64,000 bases of DNA from Acidobacteriaceae bacterium (GTDB taxonomy: Bacteria; Acidobacteriota; Terriglobia; Terriglobales; Acidobacteriaceae): positions 1 through 64,000 of the forward strand of contig PKUV01000154.1 of the NCBI GenBank assembly GCA_003131315.1, read 5' to 3'. The translations under genes were made by a program, and so were the position numbers. Under the pieces are notes generated by a model. It ran no database searches, had not been told where the DNA came from, and saw nothing but the letters and a program-made list of their open reading frames with translations. The number at the start of each line of letters is the position of its first letter. The first letter of the stretch is position 1. This document shows positions 26,930 through 35,785 of this stretch, piece by piece.

Positions 26930-27961
26930 TCACGCGGCTCGTCGTTCGTAGCGGTGGTGCAGCCCACCGACCTGAGGCACCGCCATGACTGGCCCAATTC
27001 CGGGCGGCTCAATCGGGCGTGGCTCGGGCGAGTCTTTCCCCAGGGACAGATGCGTTCTGGATCGGTGGTAGTAGTAAAAATAGGAAGCGAGGGTTCGGCG
27101 TAGTGAACTTTCATGGAACACGATCACATGGTCGAGACACTCGCGCCGAATGGATCCAATCACTCGCTCCACATAGGCTCGCTGCCATGGTGATCGAGGC
27201 GTAGAGAGCACCTCCTCTATTCCCATGTTTCGCACGTGTTCTCTGAAGTCATTGCCGAAGATCGCGTTCCGGTCCCGCAGCAGGTAGCACGGGAGTTGGT
27301 CAAAGGGAAATGCTTCCCGCAGTTGCTGTCCAGTCCACTCGGCGGTCGGGCGTCTGGTCACATTAAAGTGAATAATGCGGCGACGATCATGGGCCAATAC
27401 CAGAAACACGTAAAGGATGTGGAAACGGATCGTAGGGACAGTGAAGAAATCGATGGAGACGAGCTGCGAGGCGTGGTTCTCCAGGAATGTGCGCCAAATC
27501 TGAGAGGGCGGTTTACGGCAGCGCACCATGTATTTGCCGACACTGGTCTCGCCGATGTCGATACCGAGTTTGAGCAGCTCGCCGTGAATGCGTGGTGCAC
27601 CCCAACCGGGATTCTCCCGGCACATCTTCCGGATCAGATCTCGGGTCTCGCATGCAATGACGGGGCGTCCGAGTTGTCCGTGCCGAAACTTCCAAGTCCA
27701 AAACAGGCGAAAGGCCTTGCGATGCCAAGCCACGACCGTTTCGCGCTTAACAATGACCAACGTCGAGCGCCAATCGCGCCAAAGGCGTGATAGACAGACC
27801 CAGAAGAATCGATCCCCCGAAGTCAACTTCGGGCGTTTCTTTGACCAGCGACGAAGCACGTTGATTTGGTGCCGCAGCGCCGGATTTTGAAATTGGAGAT
27901 CACTGCGTGAGCGGATGATCAAACACAGGACGACGAGAAGTGCGGCCAGAAAAATTGGCAT
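26930..27961 (-). mobile_element. DDE transposase, integrase-core (IS3/IS481-like) gene
   Basis: A complete 343-residue integrase-core transposase. It has an N-terminal hydrophobic/basic leader (LAALLVVLCLIIRSRSDLQF), a helix-turn-helix-like zone with CRENPGWGAPRIHGELLKLG, and catalytic D in VSIDFFTVPT, D in LLRDRNAIFG and E in RAYVERVIGSIRREC about 35 residues later. There is no orfA partner as in IS3. I could not identify convincing terminal inverted repeats or a target duplication in the flanks, so the element limits are unknown. It may be intact but immobile. It sits between a broken HIT gene and a tRNA-derived scar. Confidence 0.85.
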
Positions 27962-28589
27962 GGACAGACTTCGGAAGGAAGTATAGTTCGCATCCGCTCA
28001 GATCTTTTGGGATTTTCGAGAGGCACAGTCGCCCTGATCGTGTTGGCTCCCGCAAAGAAGTCACGAGAACGGGCATCACTTTAGGCTCGCAGTTTGGAAA
28101 ATTGACATTCCCTACAATAGCGCCTTCAACGATCACAATGCGCCGAACATGTTGGGCAGCACCTCTCCTGCTTTCCCTAAATAGCAAATCTTGGAATTGG
28201 TTGCCAGAGTCATCTAGGCAGAGTTTGTTGGTTACGGGTCGAGCGGGCCGATTTTCTGGTCTGCGAGCGACACGTCTATGTAGGTCGACGCCAGACTCGC
28301 GGAGTAGAACTCTTGCACGAGAAAAACAGCCACCTCGGCTTTGTCGGCAGATTCTCGGCCCGATCTCGGTGCCCGGTGGCGGACGGGTTCGAGATTACAT
28401 CCCTCTTTATCTTGGGAGCATCGTGAGCATGTGCCCTCAGCCTAGTCAACAGCGGGACGGTGCCCAGAGTTGTCCTGACGATTCTGCTGTTCATTGAAAC
28501 GCACCGGTAGGGCGCAAGGGCGCATTCCAGTCTCCATCACTGATTCGTAAGCGCAACCAGACCAATCAGTTACAGACTAAACTCCTTAC
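27962..28589. other. non-coding, scrambled intergenic region
   Basis: No reading frame in this ~630-bp stretch looks like a real protein. Composition is lower in GC and less periodic than the neighbours, as expected for decayed mobile DNA. No IS end, repeat or RNA was recognised with confidence. Confidence 0.4.
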
Positions 28590-28634
<45 letters not shown>

Positions 28635-28839
28635 ATTTTACCCTAGTCGTTTGAGGAAAATAGCAGAGATTCCGCTGCTGTCTTTTTTCACGAGCATCCC
28701 CGCCGTGCCCAAAATTGTGCCCACTCAGCCGATCTAAAGCAGAAACGTGTGACGCAACTGCCAGACCTGCCCCCAGATCGTGCCTGTGACATAAGTCGCA
28801 GGCATCGTCGTGCTGAATGTTCAACGTTGTGCGGATGCG
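28635..28839. other. short spacer between tRNA scar and dctA, possible integrase tail remnant
   Basis: No intact gene. On the minus strand the ~130 bp entering the tRNA scar could be the decayed 3' end of an integrase gene, as often found abutting att sites, but I cannot match a domain. Confidence 0.25.
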
Positions 28840-30138
28840 TCAACCAACGGCCTCATCGTCGGCAGGCGGTGGGGCAGGCAGCCGGTTTTCCATAATCTGC
28901 CGTGTTTTGGCCATGTCCAGCTCACCTTCCCACCGGCTGACTACAAGGGTTGCGACGCCGTTGCCCACGACATTGGTCAGCGCGCGGCATTCGCTCATGA
29001 ACTTGTCGATGCCCAGCAAAAGCGCCAGGGTTTGCATGGGGATATCGGGAACCACGGCCAGCGTGGCAGCCAGTGTGACGAATCCTGTGCCGGTCACTCC
29101 TGAGCTGCCTTTGGAGGCAATCATGGCAAACAGCAGAATGCGGAGTTCCTGTCCCAAGGTGAGGTGAATATTAGTAGCCTGCGCCAGAAACAACACGGCC
29201 AGCGTCAAATAAATGTTGGTACCGTCGGTATTGAAGCTGTAGCCGGTGGGGAAGACCAGGCCGACCACCGAGCGCGAGGCGCCGAGGCGCTCCAGTTTCT
29301 CCATCATGTTAGGAAGTACGGTCTCGGAAGAACTCGTCCCCAGGACAATCAAGAGCTCATCCTTGATGTAAGCCAGGAAACGCAGAATCGAGAATCCTGT
29401 CATTCTCGCGATGGTCCCCAGTACCAGCAATACGAAGATTGCACTGGTCAGATAAAAGGTGCCGATCAGTTTGGCCAGATTCGAGAGCGATCCCATGTTG
29501 TAACGCCCCACGGTGAAAGCGATCGCGCCGAACGCGCCAATAGGAGCGGCCCGCACGACGATCCGGATGATGCCGAAGAAAACTTTACCCGCGAGACCGA
29601 TGGCGTGATTCACGCGCTGGCCCAATTCGCCCATAAGAGAAATGGCGAAGCCGGAAAGGATCGCGAGAAAGAGCACCTGGAGCACGTCGCCGCGAGCGAA
29701 AGCATCGACAAAGGTGCTCGGGACGATGGCCTCAAGCCAGGGAACGATTCCCAGTTCCCTGGCGTGTCCGATGAACCCGGATACGGCTTTGGGATCGAAG
29801 GTTGCAGGATCGATATTGAGGCCTTTGCCGGGTTGAACAAACTGGGCGACCAGGATGCCTATGACCAGCGCAAAGGTAGAGACCAGTTCGAAATAGACCA
29901 GCGCTTTTACGCCCACGCGCCCGACCTTCTTGAGGTCGGACATGGAGGCGATCCCCTGAACCACAATGCAGAACACCACCGGCGCGATCATCATCTTGAT
30001 GAGCGCGACGTAACCATCCCCGAGTGGTTTCAGGGCTATGCCGAGGTTGGGAAAGAAATGTCCGACAAGAATTCCGAGTCCAATCGCCAGCAGCACCTGC
30101 AGGTAGAGGACGGTGTACCAGGGTCGACGCTGCGGCAT
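28840..30138 (-). CDS. dctA: C4-dicarboxylate/proton (sodium) symporter, DctA family
   Basis: A 432-residue inner-membrane carrier of the DAACS family. It begins [19 protein letters not shown] and has [18 protein letters not shown]. The substrate-binding signatures [14 protein letters not shown], the [19 protein letters not shown] region (NTDGT), [15 protein letters not shown] and [18 protein letters not shown] are complete. It takes up succinate, fumarate, malate or similar dicarboxylates. It is downstream of and on the same strand as the hydroxyacid dehydrogenase operon (64-bp gap), so a structurally similar hydroxy- or sulfo-acid could be the physiological ligand. Confidence 0.93.
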   Translation of the reverse strand: MPQRRPWYTVLYLQVLLAIGLGILVGHFFPNLGIALKPLGDGYVALIKMMIAPVVFCIVVQGIASMSDLKKVGRVGVKALVYFELVSTFALVIGILVAQFVQPGKGLNIDPATFDPKAVSGFIGHARELGIVPWLEAIVPSTFVDAFARGDVLQVLFLAILSGFAISLMGELGQRVNHAIGLAGKVFFGIIRIVVRAAPIGAFGAIAFTVGRYNMGSLSNLAKLIGTFYLTSAIFVLLVLGTIARMTGFSILRFLAYIKDELLIVLGTSSSETVLPNMMEKLERLGASRSVVGLVFPTGYSFNTDGTNIYLTLAVLFLAQATNIHLTLGQELRILLFAMIASKGSSGVTGTGFVTLAATLAVVPDIPMQTLALLLGIDKFMSECRALTNVVGNGVATLVVSRWEGELDMAKTRQIMENRLPAPPPADDEAVG

Positions 30139-30202
30139 GAATCCTCTTCTCCTTCTTGCGATGGCTCATCCCTGCGATGGCCAGGTATCGAACCAGCCGG
30201 AA

Positions 30203-31183
30203 TCAATACGCCCGGTTCAGGGGCGGTTCCATTGCGATGAGTACCCGCTCTACATTGCGCCACGCGGACCAATACAGGAATGCGGAAGACTGCCGGGTGA
30301 CACCTGCGATGTGCGGGGTAAACAAAAGCCGTCGTGCCGCGTCTCCGTCGAGGGCCAGCAGAGGGTTTCCGGGCGCGGGTGGCTCACTCGAGTAGACGTC
30401 GACGGCCGCGCCGCCAAGATGGCCGGAGATCAAATGCCGCGCCAGTACTTCTTCGTCCACAATGCCACCACGCGAAGCCTGGATCAGAACTGCTCCGCTT
30501 TTCATCGCCTGGAGTTCACGGTCGCCGATGAGTCCATGGGTTGCCGGCAGCAGGGGCACGTGGAGAGTGACCACATCGGAGGTTTGGAGCAGTTCCTCCA
30601 ATGAGAGCGGCTGCGCTCCGAGCGCCTGCGCGGCTTGCAGGTCGCGCGGAACCGGATCGTAATAGCAGAGGCGGCATCCCCGCTTGTGAAACGCCTCGGC
30701 GACCGTCTGTCCGATGATGCCGAGACCTACGACGCCGACGAGCAGACCGTCGAGTCCAGCCAGGTTGCCGGCAATCATGCGCGCGCGAAACGATGCGTAA
30801 TTTCCACTCCGAATTTCGGCATCCGCCCAAGCGAATCTTCGAAGCAGGACCGAAGCGGCAGTGACAGCGTATTCTGCCACCGCGCTGTTGCTTCCACCCG
30901 GGACATTCGCGACCGGTATGCCGAGACGCTGCAAAGTGGGTTGGTCAAGACGGTCGAGGCCTGCGCCGGTAATTTGCACCAACTTCACCGTGGTTCCTTC
31001 GAACAGAGAAGGGGAGAGCTTCGGGCCAACGGCGGGAATGACCAGCGCTTGGGCCCGCTTCATGAGGACTGGAACATCTGCGTCCGCAGGCGCGCGGTAA
31101 GACACCTTAAGCGAGGAGGGCGGTAAGGCTCCCACCCGCTCGAAATCGGCTTCCGGGCGCAGACAAAGCACGTCAGCAGTCAT
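30203..31183 (-). CDS. D-isomer-specific 2-hydroxyacid dehydrogenase
   Basis: A 326-residue NAD-dependent dehydrogenase. The ATG at 31183 (MTADVLCLRPEADF) overlaps the stop of the cupin gene by 4 bp. Features are the Rossmann motif GVVGLGIIGQTVAE, the substrate Arg region LIQASRGGIVDEE, the catalytic Glu region AVDVYSSEPP and His in LLFTPHIAGVTR. It interconverts a 2-keto acid and a D-2-hydroxy acid. The family also includes (S)-sulfolactate dehydrogenase SlcC and phosphoglycerate and glyoxylate reductases, which matters because a split SuyAB/UxaA-type lyase is encoded nearby. Confidence 0.88.
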   Translation of the reverse strand: MTADVLCLRPEADFERVGALPPSSLKVSYRAPADADVPVLMKRAQALVIPAVGPKLSPSLFEGTTVKLVQITGAGLDRLDQPTLQRLGIPVANVPGGSNSAVAEYAVTAASVLLRRFAWADAEIRSGNYASFRARMIAGNLAGLDGLLVGVVGLGIIGQTVAEAFHKRGCRLCYYDPVPRDLQAAQALGAQPLSLEELLQTSDVVTLHVPLLPATHGLIGDRELQAMKSGAVLIQASRGGIVDEEVLARHLISGHLGGAAVDVYSSEPPAPGNPLLALDGDAARRLLFTPHIAGVTRQSSAFLYWSAWRNVERVLIAMEPPLNRAY

Positions 31184-31575
31184 GGTTTTGCCGGCCCCTT
31201 GGGGGAGAGAGGTTCCTCGGTTCCTCCGGTGATGTCGGAAACGGGGAAGAAGCACAAAAGCAAAAGCGGAGTGCCGCCGGTGTTGCGAGTGACGTGCTTT
31301 TCGCCGGGAGGGATGAGGATAGTGTCGCCGGGGTTGAGTTGGTACTCGCCGCTGTCGGCGTAAGTGACGCCTTGGCCCGACAGCACGAAGATGCATTCTT
31401 CGAAATCGTAGTGGTGATGCGGTCCGCGCGGTGTTTCCCTGGGTTCGGAGACGGGAATCTCCGCCAGCCGCAAGGTCACTCCGCGTGCGCCCGTTTTCCC
31501 CGACACAATTTCCAGGGACTTGCGCCCGGGAAGACCGAGACGTTTTGCCTCCGCCTGTGTGTAGACGCGTGCCAT
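31180..31575 (-). CDS. small cupin-domain protein
   Basis: A 131-residue single-domain cupin starting at 31575 (MARVYTQAEAKRLG). The metal-binding motif is visible as GPHHHYDFEECIFVLSG (H, H, E) with the second motif PGDTILIPPGEKHVTRN. Its start overlaps the creatininase stop (TGATG) and its stop overlaps the dehydrogenase start, so all three are translationally coupled. Function is unknown; small cupins in such operons are often isomerases, dioxygenases or binding proteins. Confidence 0.8.
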   Translation of the reverse strand: MARVYTQAEAKRLGLPGRKSLEIVSGKTGARGVTLRLAEIPVSEPRETPRGPHHHYDFEECIFVLSGQGVTYADSGEYQLNPGDTILIPPGEKHVTRNTGGTPLLLLCFFPVSDITGGTEEPLSPKGPAKP

Positions 31576-32378
31576 CAGCCTGCCTGGTTCAACTGTTTGA
31601 CTTCTCGTACTCCGCCCTGGATGAGGTCCAGTTGTTTGAAGATCTCCGCGGCATCCTTGGCAATGGCGTCGGCGATGGTGTTCACCATTTTGCCGCTCTT
31701 CTCCACCGTGGCGTTTTGCGGGCTGCCGTACCAACCGGTGGGCGCGATGGAGCGGACGTCCGTCAGCACCGGTTGATAGCTTCGGGTGCGTCGCAGGTGA
31801 TCCATCTTGCGACCGTGCTGCTGGTCGGATGCGTTTTCAATGCGATCCAGGTGCACCAGTTCAGGGCGACAAGCAAGCACGGCCAGGGCTTCGATCTCGC
31901 CGCCGTGAGTTAGTCCGTTGCACTCTTTGCCGAACATATCTTCGGCGACAAAGCAGGCCTGCACAGTAAGCACAGTCATTCCATATTCGCGATGCAGGGA
32001 TTCGGCAGCTAAGGCGAGTGCGGGAATGTTCAGTTCGTGCCAGTTGAGGATGAGCAGGTATTTCGCACCGTGTTGTGCGGTGGAGGCGCAAGTCTCTGTG
32101 ACCAGCCGGATGTAAGTTTCCGGAGTCAGCGTGATCGTGCCTTCGTAGGACATGTGCAGAGGAGTGACGCCGAGTGGACCGCCGGGCAGCACAAGTCCAT
32201 CCATGCGTTCCGCGATGGCATGGGCGATCACGTTGGCGGCAAAAATGTCGGTTCCGGTTGGCAGGTGCGCCCCGTGTTGCTCGACGCTGCCCTGGGGCAG
32301 AATCACCAGCGGATTCTTCTTCAACTGGGCGGCGATTTCCGGTTGCGTCAGATCGATGAAGTACCGGCTAGACACCAT
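31575..32378 (-). CDS. creatininase-family amidohydrolase
   Basis: A 267-residue protein of the creatininase/formamide-amidohydrolase fold. It carries the metal-binding motif PQGSVEQHGAHLPTGTD (Glu, His, Asp), LGVTPLHMSYEGTITL and LTHGGEIEALA. The usual N-G-H-G-G-N stretch is here LNWHELN, which keeps the His but changes the surrounding glycines, so the substrate probably differs from creatinine. The family hydrolyses cyclic or linear amides and lactam-like bonds. The start overlaps the Gfo/Idh/MocA gene by 11 bp. Confidence 0.8.
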   Translation of the reverse strand: MVSSRYFIDLTQPEIAAQLKKNPLVILPQGSVEQHGAHLPTGTDIFAANVIAHAIAERMDGLVLPGGPLGVTPLHMSYEGTITLTPETYIRLVTETCASTAQHGAKYLLILNWHELNIPALALAAESLHREYGMTVLTVQACFVAEDMFGKECNGLTHGGEIEALAVLACRPELVHLDRIENASDQQHGRKMDHLRRTRSYQPVLTDVRSIAPTGWYGSPQNATVEKSGKMVNTIADAIAKDAAEIFKQLDLIQGGVREVKQLNQAG

Positions 32379-33459
32379 GAGGGCTCCTGTGAGCGACGCG
32401 CTCGCGGGCGTCCTCCATCACGTCGGCCAAGCGTACATACTGGCCGTTGCGTTCGATCGAGCGCAATGCAGCATAAACCACGGCCACGGCAACATTCCCG
32501 TTGTGCGCATTCAGTTCGTTCGGTTTGCCGGTTCTGCAGCTCTGGGCAAACATCTCCAGTTCGGCGCGGAACATGTTGCTTTCTGGAACCTGCAATTCTT
32601 CGCGCTTTCCGTAGCCGTCTTTGCCGCGCTGAATGTACAGGGTCGATGAGAGGTGCAGCTTGCCGGGAGTATCCCAGGTGCCGAAATCGATTTCGTAATG
32701 CATCAATCCTTTGGAACCGAACACCCGCACCGCGAAAATTCCGGGAGAAGTCCAGCATGATCCAACGTAGCCTACTTTACCGTCGGCGAACTTGATCAAG
32801 GTCATCGACTGATCGTCCACTTCCGCGCCCACGGGAGAGAGCCTGGAAGCCATGGAACTGGCCTCCAGCACATCGCCCCCCAGGTAATGCAACACGTCGA
32901 ACTGGTGAATCGCGAGTTGCGAGAGAGGGCCGCCGGGCGCTTTGTCCTTATACCAACGCCAGGTCTTCGGCGTCAGTTCCAGGGCGCGTTCGTTGGAAAA
33001 ATTGGCCTCCATGAATGCGACTCGTCCCAACTCGCCGGCGTCGATAGCGGCACGAATCTTCTGGATTCCGGCCATCAGTCGCGCGCTATGTCCCACGGTG
33101 ACGGTAATTCCATATCTCTTCTCGAGCGCGGCGATTTCCAGGCCTTCTTCAAGAGTGCTGGCGATGGGCTTCTCGGTGTAGACGTGTTTGCCGGCCTTGG
33201 CTACCTGGGCGGCGACCGGGAGGTGCTGCTCATTGGGGATGGTGAGAATCACGCCCTTAATCTTAGGGTCGGAGAGCAACGCCTCCAGACTGGATGCCGC
33301 CGGGACGCCCAGTTCCTGCTGAAACGCCTGACGTTTCTCCTCCGAACGGCTAAAACCGGCAATGATCTTGACCTGATCGGACTTGGCGGCGGCACGGGTC
33401 AGCACCTTGGCCCAGCGGCCGAGTCCGATGATACCGACCTGGACGGGATCTGCGCTCAT
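32368..33459 (-). CDS. Gfo/Idh/MocA-family oxidoreductase
   Basis: A 363-residue NAD(P)-dependent dehydrogenase. N-terminal Rossmann motif VGIIGLGRWAKVL, the family hallmark YTEKPIAS, and the C-terminal domain with LSQLAIHQFDVLHYLGG carrying the His-x-x-D-type catalytic region. Members oxidise hydroxyls of sugars, inositols or related polyols. It is the first gene of a five-gene minus-strand run, divergent from the GntR gene at 33539. Confidence 0.87.
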   Translation of the reverse strand: MSADPVQVGIIGLGRWAKVLTRAAAKSDQVKIIAGFSRSEEKRQAFQQELGVPAASSLEALLSDPKIKGVILTIPNEQHLPVAAQVAKAGKHVYTEKPIASTLEEGLEIAALEKRYGITVTVGHSARLMAGIQKIRAAIDAGELGRVAFMEANFSNERALELTPKTWRWYKDKAPGGPLSQLAIHQFDVLHYLGGDVLEASSMASRLSPVGAEVDDQSMTLIKFADGKVGYVGSCWTSPGIFAVRVFGSKGLMHYEIDFGTWDTPGKLHLSSTLYIQRGKDGYGKREELQVPESNMFRAELEMFAQSCRTGKPNELNAHNGNVAVAVVYAALRSIERNGQYVRLADVMEDARERVAHRSPHGV

Positions 33460-33496
33460 AGAGTCCTCTTTTGCGAATACGGAATATTAAGATAAG

Positions 33497-33508
33497 TGCG
33501 CTTGCGCA
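33497..33508. promoter_or_regulatory. inverted repeat in the divergent promoter region
   Basis: TGCGCTTGCGCA (5-2-5) lies between the Gfo/Idh/MocA start and the GntR start. It is a plausible regulator site in this 79-bp divergent promoter. Confidence 0.3.
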
Positions 33509-33538
33509 ATCTCAAATCTCATAGTACGGTATTACGGT

Positions 33539-34261
33539 ATGACGGTGCAGTCAAGCGCCATTCCGGGTAAGGCGGCCCTCCCCCCCATTCCCAGGTCTGC
33601 CGCACCTCTGCGCCGCCAGGTGCTCGACGAGCTGCGGCAGTCGATTATTACCGGACGCCTGGTGCCTGGAGCCCGTCTGGTGGAGCGCGAATTAATCGGC
33701 ATGATGGGGGTCTCGCGTACGGTGATCCGCGAGGCCCTGCGCCAGCTCGAGTCCGAAGGGCTCATTGCCATGATCCCCAACAAGGGTCCAGTGGTCCGGG
33801 AGTTGACGTTGGCCGAGTCCAAGGATCTGTATTCGATCCGCGCGGTGCTCGAGGGACTGGCCGCACGATTGTTCGTCGAAAACGCGAACCACACGCTGAT
33901 CCGGAAGCTGGAGAAGGCGCTGGACCGGACCTCCGACGCGTACAAGAGCGGCGATCCGGAGCCGATTCTTGAGGCCAAAAACAGTTTTTACGATGTGCTC
34001 TTCGAAGGCGCCGGCAGCGAAACCTTGTCCTTAATGATCGCCACCTTGCACGGCCGCATCTGGCGCTGGCGCGCTTTGGGTCTGAGTCACCCGCAACGCT
34101 CCGCCGGACGCTGGAAGGAGAGCATTCGGAACCTGCGCGCGATGCTCGCCGCCATCAAGGTTGGAGACGCAGATCTGGCAGAGAAGATTATTCGCGCCGA
34201 AGTCACCGAAGCTGCAACCGAAGTCACGCGGCTGCTTGCCGGGAGCGAGCGTGGCGCTTGA
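33539..34261 (+). CDS. GntR-family regulator, FadR/FCD subfamily
   Basis: A 240-residue regulator. The winged-helix domain spans residues ~20-90 (ELRQSIITGRLVPGARLVER, SRTVIREALRQLESEGLI, MIPNKGPVV) and the FCD ligand domain ~95-235 (DLYSIRAVLEGLAARLF, and the HPQRSAGRWKESIRNLRAM stretch with a metal-binding His). There is no obvious ribosome site before the ATG at 33539, so the true start could be a little downstream or the mRNA leaderless. It is divergent from the Gfo/Idh/creatininase operon and directly upstream of the split lyase genes, and is likely to control both in response to an organic acid. Confidence 0.88.
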   Translation: MTVQSSAIPGKAALPPIPRSAAPLRRQVLDELRQSIITGRLVPGARLVERELIGMMGVSRTVIREALRQLESEGLIAMIPNKGPVVRELTLAESKDLYSIRAVLEGLAARLFVENANHTLIRKLEKALDRTSDAYKSGDPEPILEAKNSFYDVLFEGAGSETLSLMIATLHGRIWRWRALGLSHPQRSAGRWKESIRNLRAMLAAIKVGDADLAEKIIRAEVTEAATEVTRLLAGSERGA

Positions 34262-34312
34262 AGTGTGCACGCGAACCGATTTGCATCAATTTCTCACGGG
34301 GGTAGAAACAGA

Positions 34313-34597
34313 ATGGCTACCGATTTCATCGTTCACGACAAGGCCGATACGGTCGGCGTCGTGGTTGTGGAAGATGTAAAGTCCGGAAAAGACCTGACAG
34401 GTTGGATCATGGAAACCGACGAGACCATAACTCTGAAGTCTCTCGAAGCGGTTCCGCTCGGGCACAAGATCGCGCTCAGAGATCTCAAGTCCGGCGACAC
34501 GGTCCTGAAATACGGCCACGACGTGGGGCGCACCGTGGCCGACATCGCGCAGGGGCGTCACGTTCATATTCATAACCTGAAGACGAAAAGGTGGTAA
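34313..34597 (+). CDS. small subunit of a two-subunit UxaA/SuyA-type lyase (SAF domain)
   Basis: A 94-residue SAF-domain protein ([19 protein letters not shown] ... [20 protein letters not shown]). The start at 34313 follows a GGGGG-containing ribosome site. It corresponds to the N-terminal domain of altronate/galactarate dehydratases, here on its own gene, as in sulfolactate sulfo-lyase SuyA (~90 residues). The partner subunit starts 3 bp after its stop. Without biochemical data, altronate-type dehydratase and sulfo-lyase cannot be separated. Confidence 0.82.
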   Translation: MATDFIVHDKADTVGVVVVEDVKSGKDLTGWIMETDETITLKSLEAVPLGHKIALRDLKSGDTVLKYGHDVGRTVADIAQGRHVHIHNLKTKRW

Positions 34598-34599
34598 TC

Positions 34600-35766
34600 A
34601 TGGGAGCGCATCGGTTCTACGGGTTTCGCCGCGAAAATGGCCGGGTAGGAATTCGCAATCATGTAATCGTTCTCCCGCTCGACGATTTGTCGAACGCCGC
34701 GGCGGAAGCGGTCGCCAATAACATCAAGGGCACGATGGCTCTTCCGCATGCTTACGGCCGGCTGCAGTTCGGCGAAGATCTGGAATTGTTCTTCCGCACC
34801 TTGATTGGTACCGGCTCCAACCCCAATGTTGCGGCCTGCGTGGTGATCGGCATCGAACCCGGTTGGACAGGACGCATCGTTGACGGCATCGCGCAGACGG
34901 GTAAGCCGGTGGCCGGATTTTCCATCGAGGGCAATGGCGACATCGGCACAATCGCCTCCGCATCGCGCCAAGCCCGCGAATTCGTACAATGGGCGACGGA
35001 GAAGCAGCGCGAACCTTGTCCGATCGAAGATCTTTTTATTTCCGTAAAATGCGGAGAAAGCGATACTACCTCCGGCCTCGCCTCCTGTCCCACAGTGGGG
35101 AATCTGATCGATAAGCTCGATCCTTTGGGAGTGACGACTTGTTTTGGGGAAACCTCGGAAATCACGGGCGCCGAGGCGGTATGCGCGAGTCGCGCAGCCA
35201 CGCCTGAGGTGGGAGCCAAGTTCATGCAGGTCTTCAATGCCTACCAGGAAGTGATCGACCGTCACAAGACGAACGACTTGTCGGAATCGCAGCCGACCAA
35301 AGGAAACATCGCCGGCGGCTTGACGACGATCGAGGAGAAGGCGTTTGGCAATCTGCAGAAGATTGGCCGGAAAACCAAATTCATCGATGTCTTAAAGCCG
35401 GCGGCGCCGCCGGCCAAAGGCGCGGGGTTGTATTACATGGATACGTCTTCCGCGGCTGCGGAATGTATCACTCTGCAGGCGGCCGCGGGTTTTGTCGTGC
35501 ATCTGTTCCCTACGGGGCAAGGCAACATCATCGGCAATGCCATCGAGCCGGTGATTAAGCTCACGGCCAACCCGAAGACGGCGCGGACCATGGCAGAACA
35601 CGTGGACTTGGATGTCTCCGGCATTCTGCGGCGCGAGATGACTCTGGACCAAGCTGGCGATCGGTTGATCGACATCATGATCCGCACGTGCAACGGCCGC
35701 CTCACCTCCGCCGAGGCGCTGGGACATCGCGAATTCGTGCTTACGAAGCTTTATCAGAGCGCGTAA
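34600..35766 (+). CDS. large subunit of a two-subunit UxaA/SuyB-type lyase
   Basis: A 388-residue UxaA-family catalytic subunit. The ATG at 34600 ([20 protein letters not shown]) sits behind AGGTGG. Hallmarks are [18 protein letters not shown], the Cys-containing loop [29 protein letters not shown], and the C-terminal [19 protein letters not shown]. Such enzymes eliminate water (altronate, galactarate) or sulfite (3-sulfolactate) from hydroxy acids using iron. The 94+388 split matches SuyA/SuyB in size, and the cluster also encodes a SlcC-family dehydrogenase, a DctA carrier and an SsuA-like binding protein, so a C3-sulfonate role is possible. Sugar-acid dehydration is the conservative alternative. 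Confidence 0.82.
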   Translation: MGAHRFYGFRRENGRVGIRNHVIVLPLDDLSNAAAEAVANNIKGTMALPHAYGRLQFGEDLELFFRTLIGTGSNPNVAACVVIGIEPGWTGRIVDGIAQTGKPVAGFSIEGNGDIGTIASASRQAREFVQWATEKQREPCPIEDLFISVKCGESDTTSGLASCPTVGNLIDKLDPLGVTTCFGETSEITGAEAVCASRAATPEVGAKFMQVFNAYQEVIDRHKTNDLSESQPTKGNIAGGLTTIEEKAFGNLQKIGRKTKFIDVLKPAAPPAKGAGLYYMDTSSAAAECITLQAAAGFVVHLFPTGQGNIIGNAIEPVIKLTANPKTARTMAEHVDLDVSGILRREMTLDQAGDRLIDIMIRTCNGRLTSAEALGHREFVLTKLYQSA

Positions 35767-35785
35767 ACGCGGAGGGGGGAAGGTT

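Noticed and set aside
27236-27790. Plus-strand 184-codon frame under the transposase
   Set aside because: It is antisense to the catalytic core of the DDE transposase; no family resemblance.
26772-28160. Terminal inverted repeats of the insertion element
   Set aside because: Short matches such as CGGGCA/TGCCCG were seen, but they pair locally and not as convincing element ends, so no element limits are claimed.
27940-28497. Plus-strand 185-codon frame downstream of the transposase
   Set aside because: No start context, arginine/serine-rich low-information sequence and no domain; treated as decayed DNA.
29164-30240. Plus-strand 358-codon frame
   Set aside because: It lies antisense to DctA, whose signature motifs are complete. 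The composition (His, Asp and Gln rich) is not protein-like.
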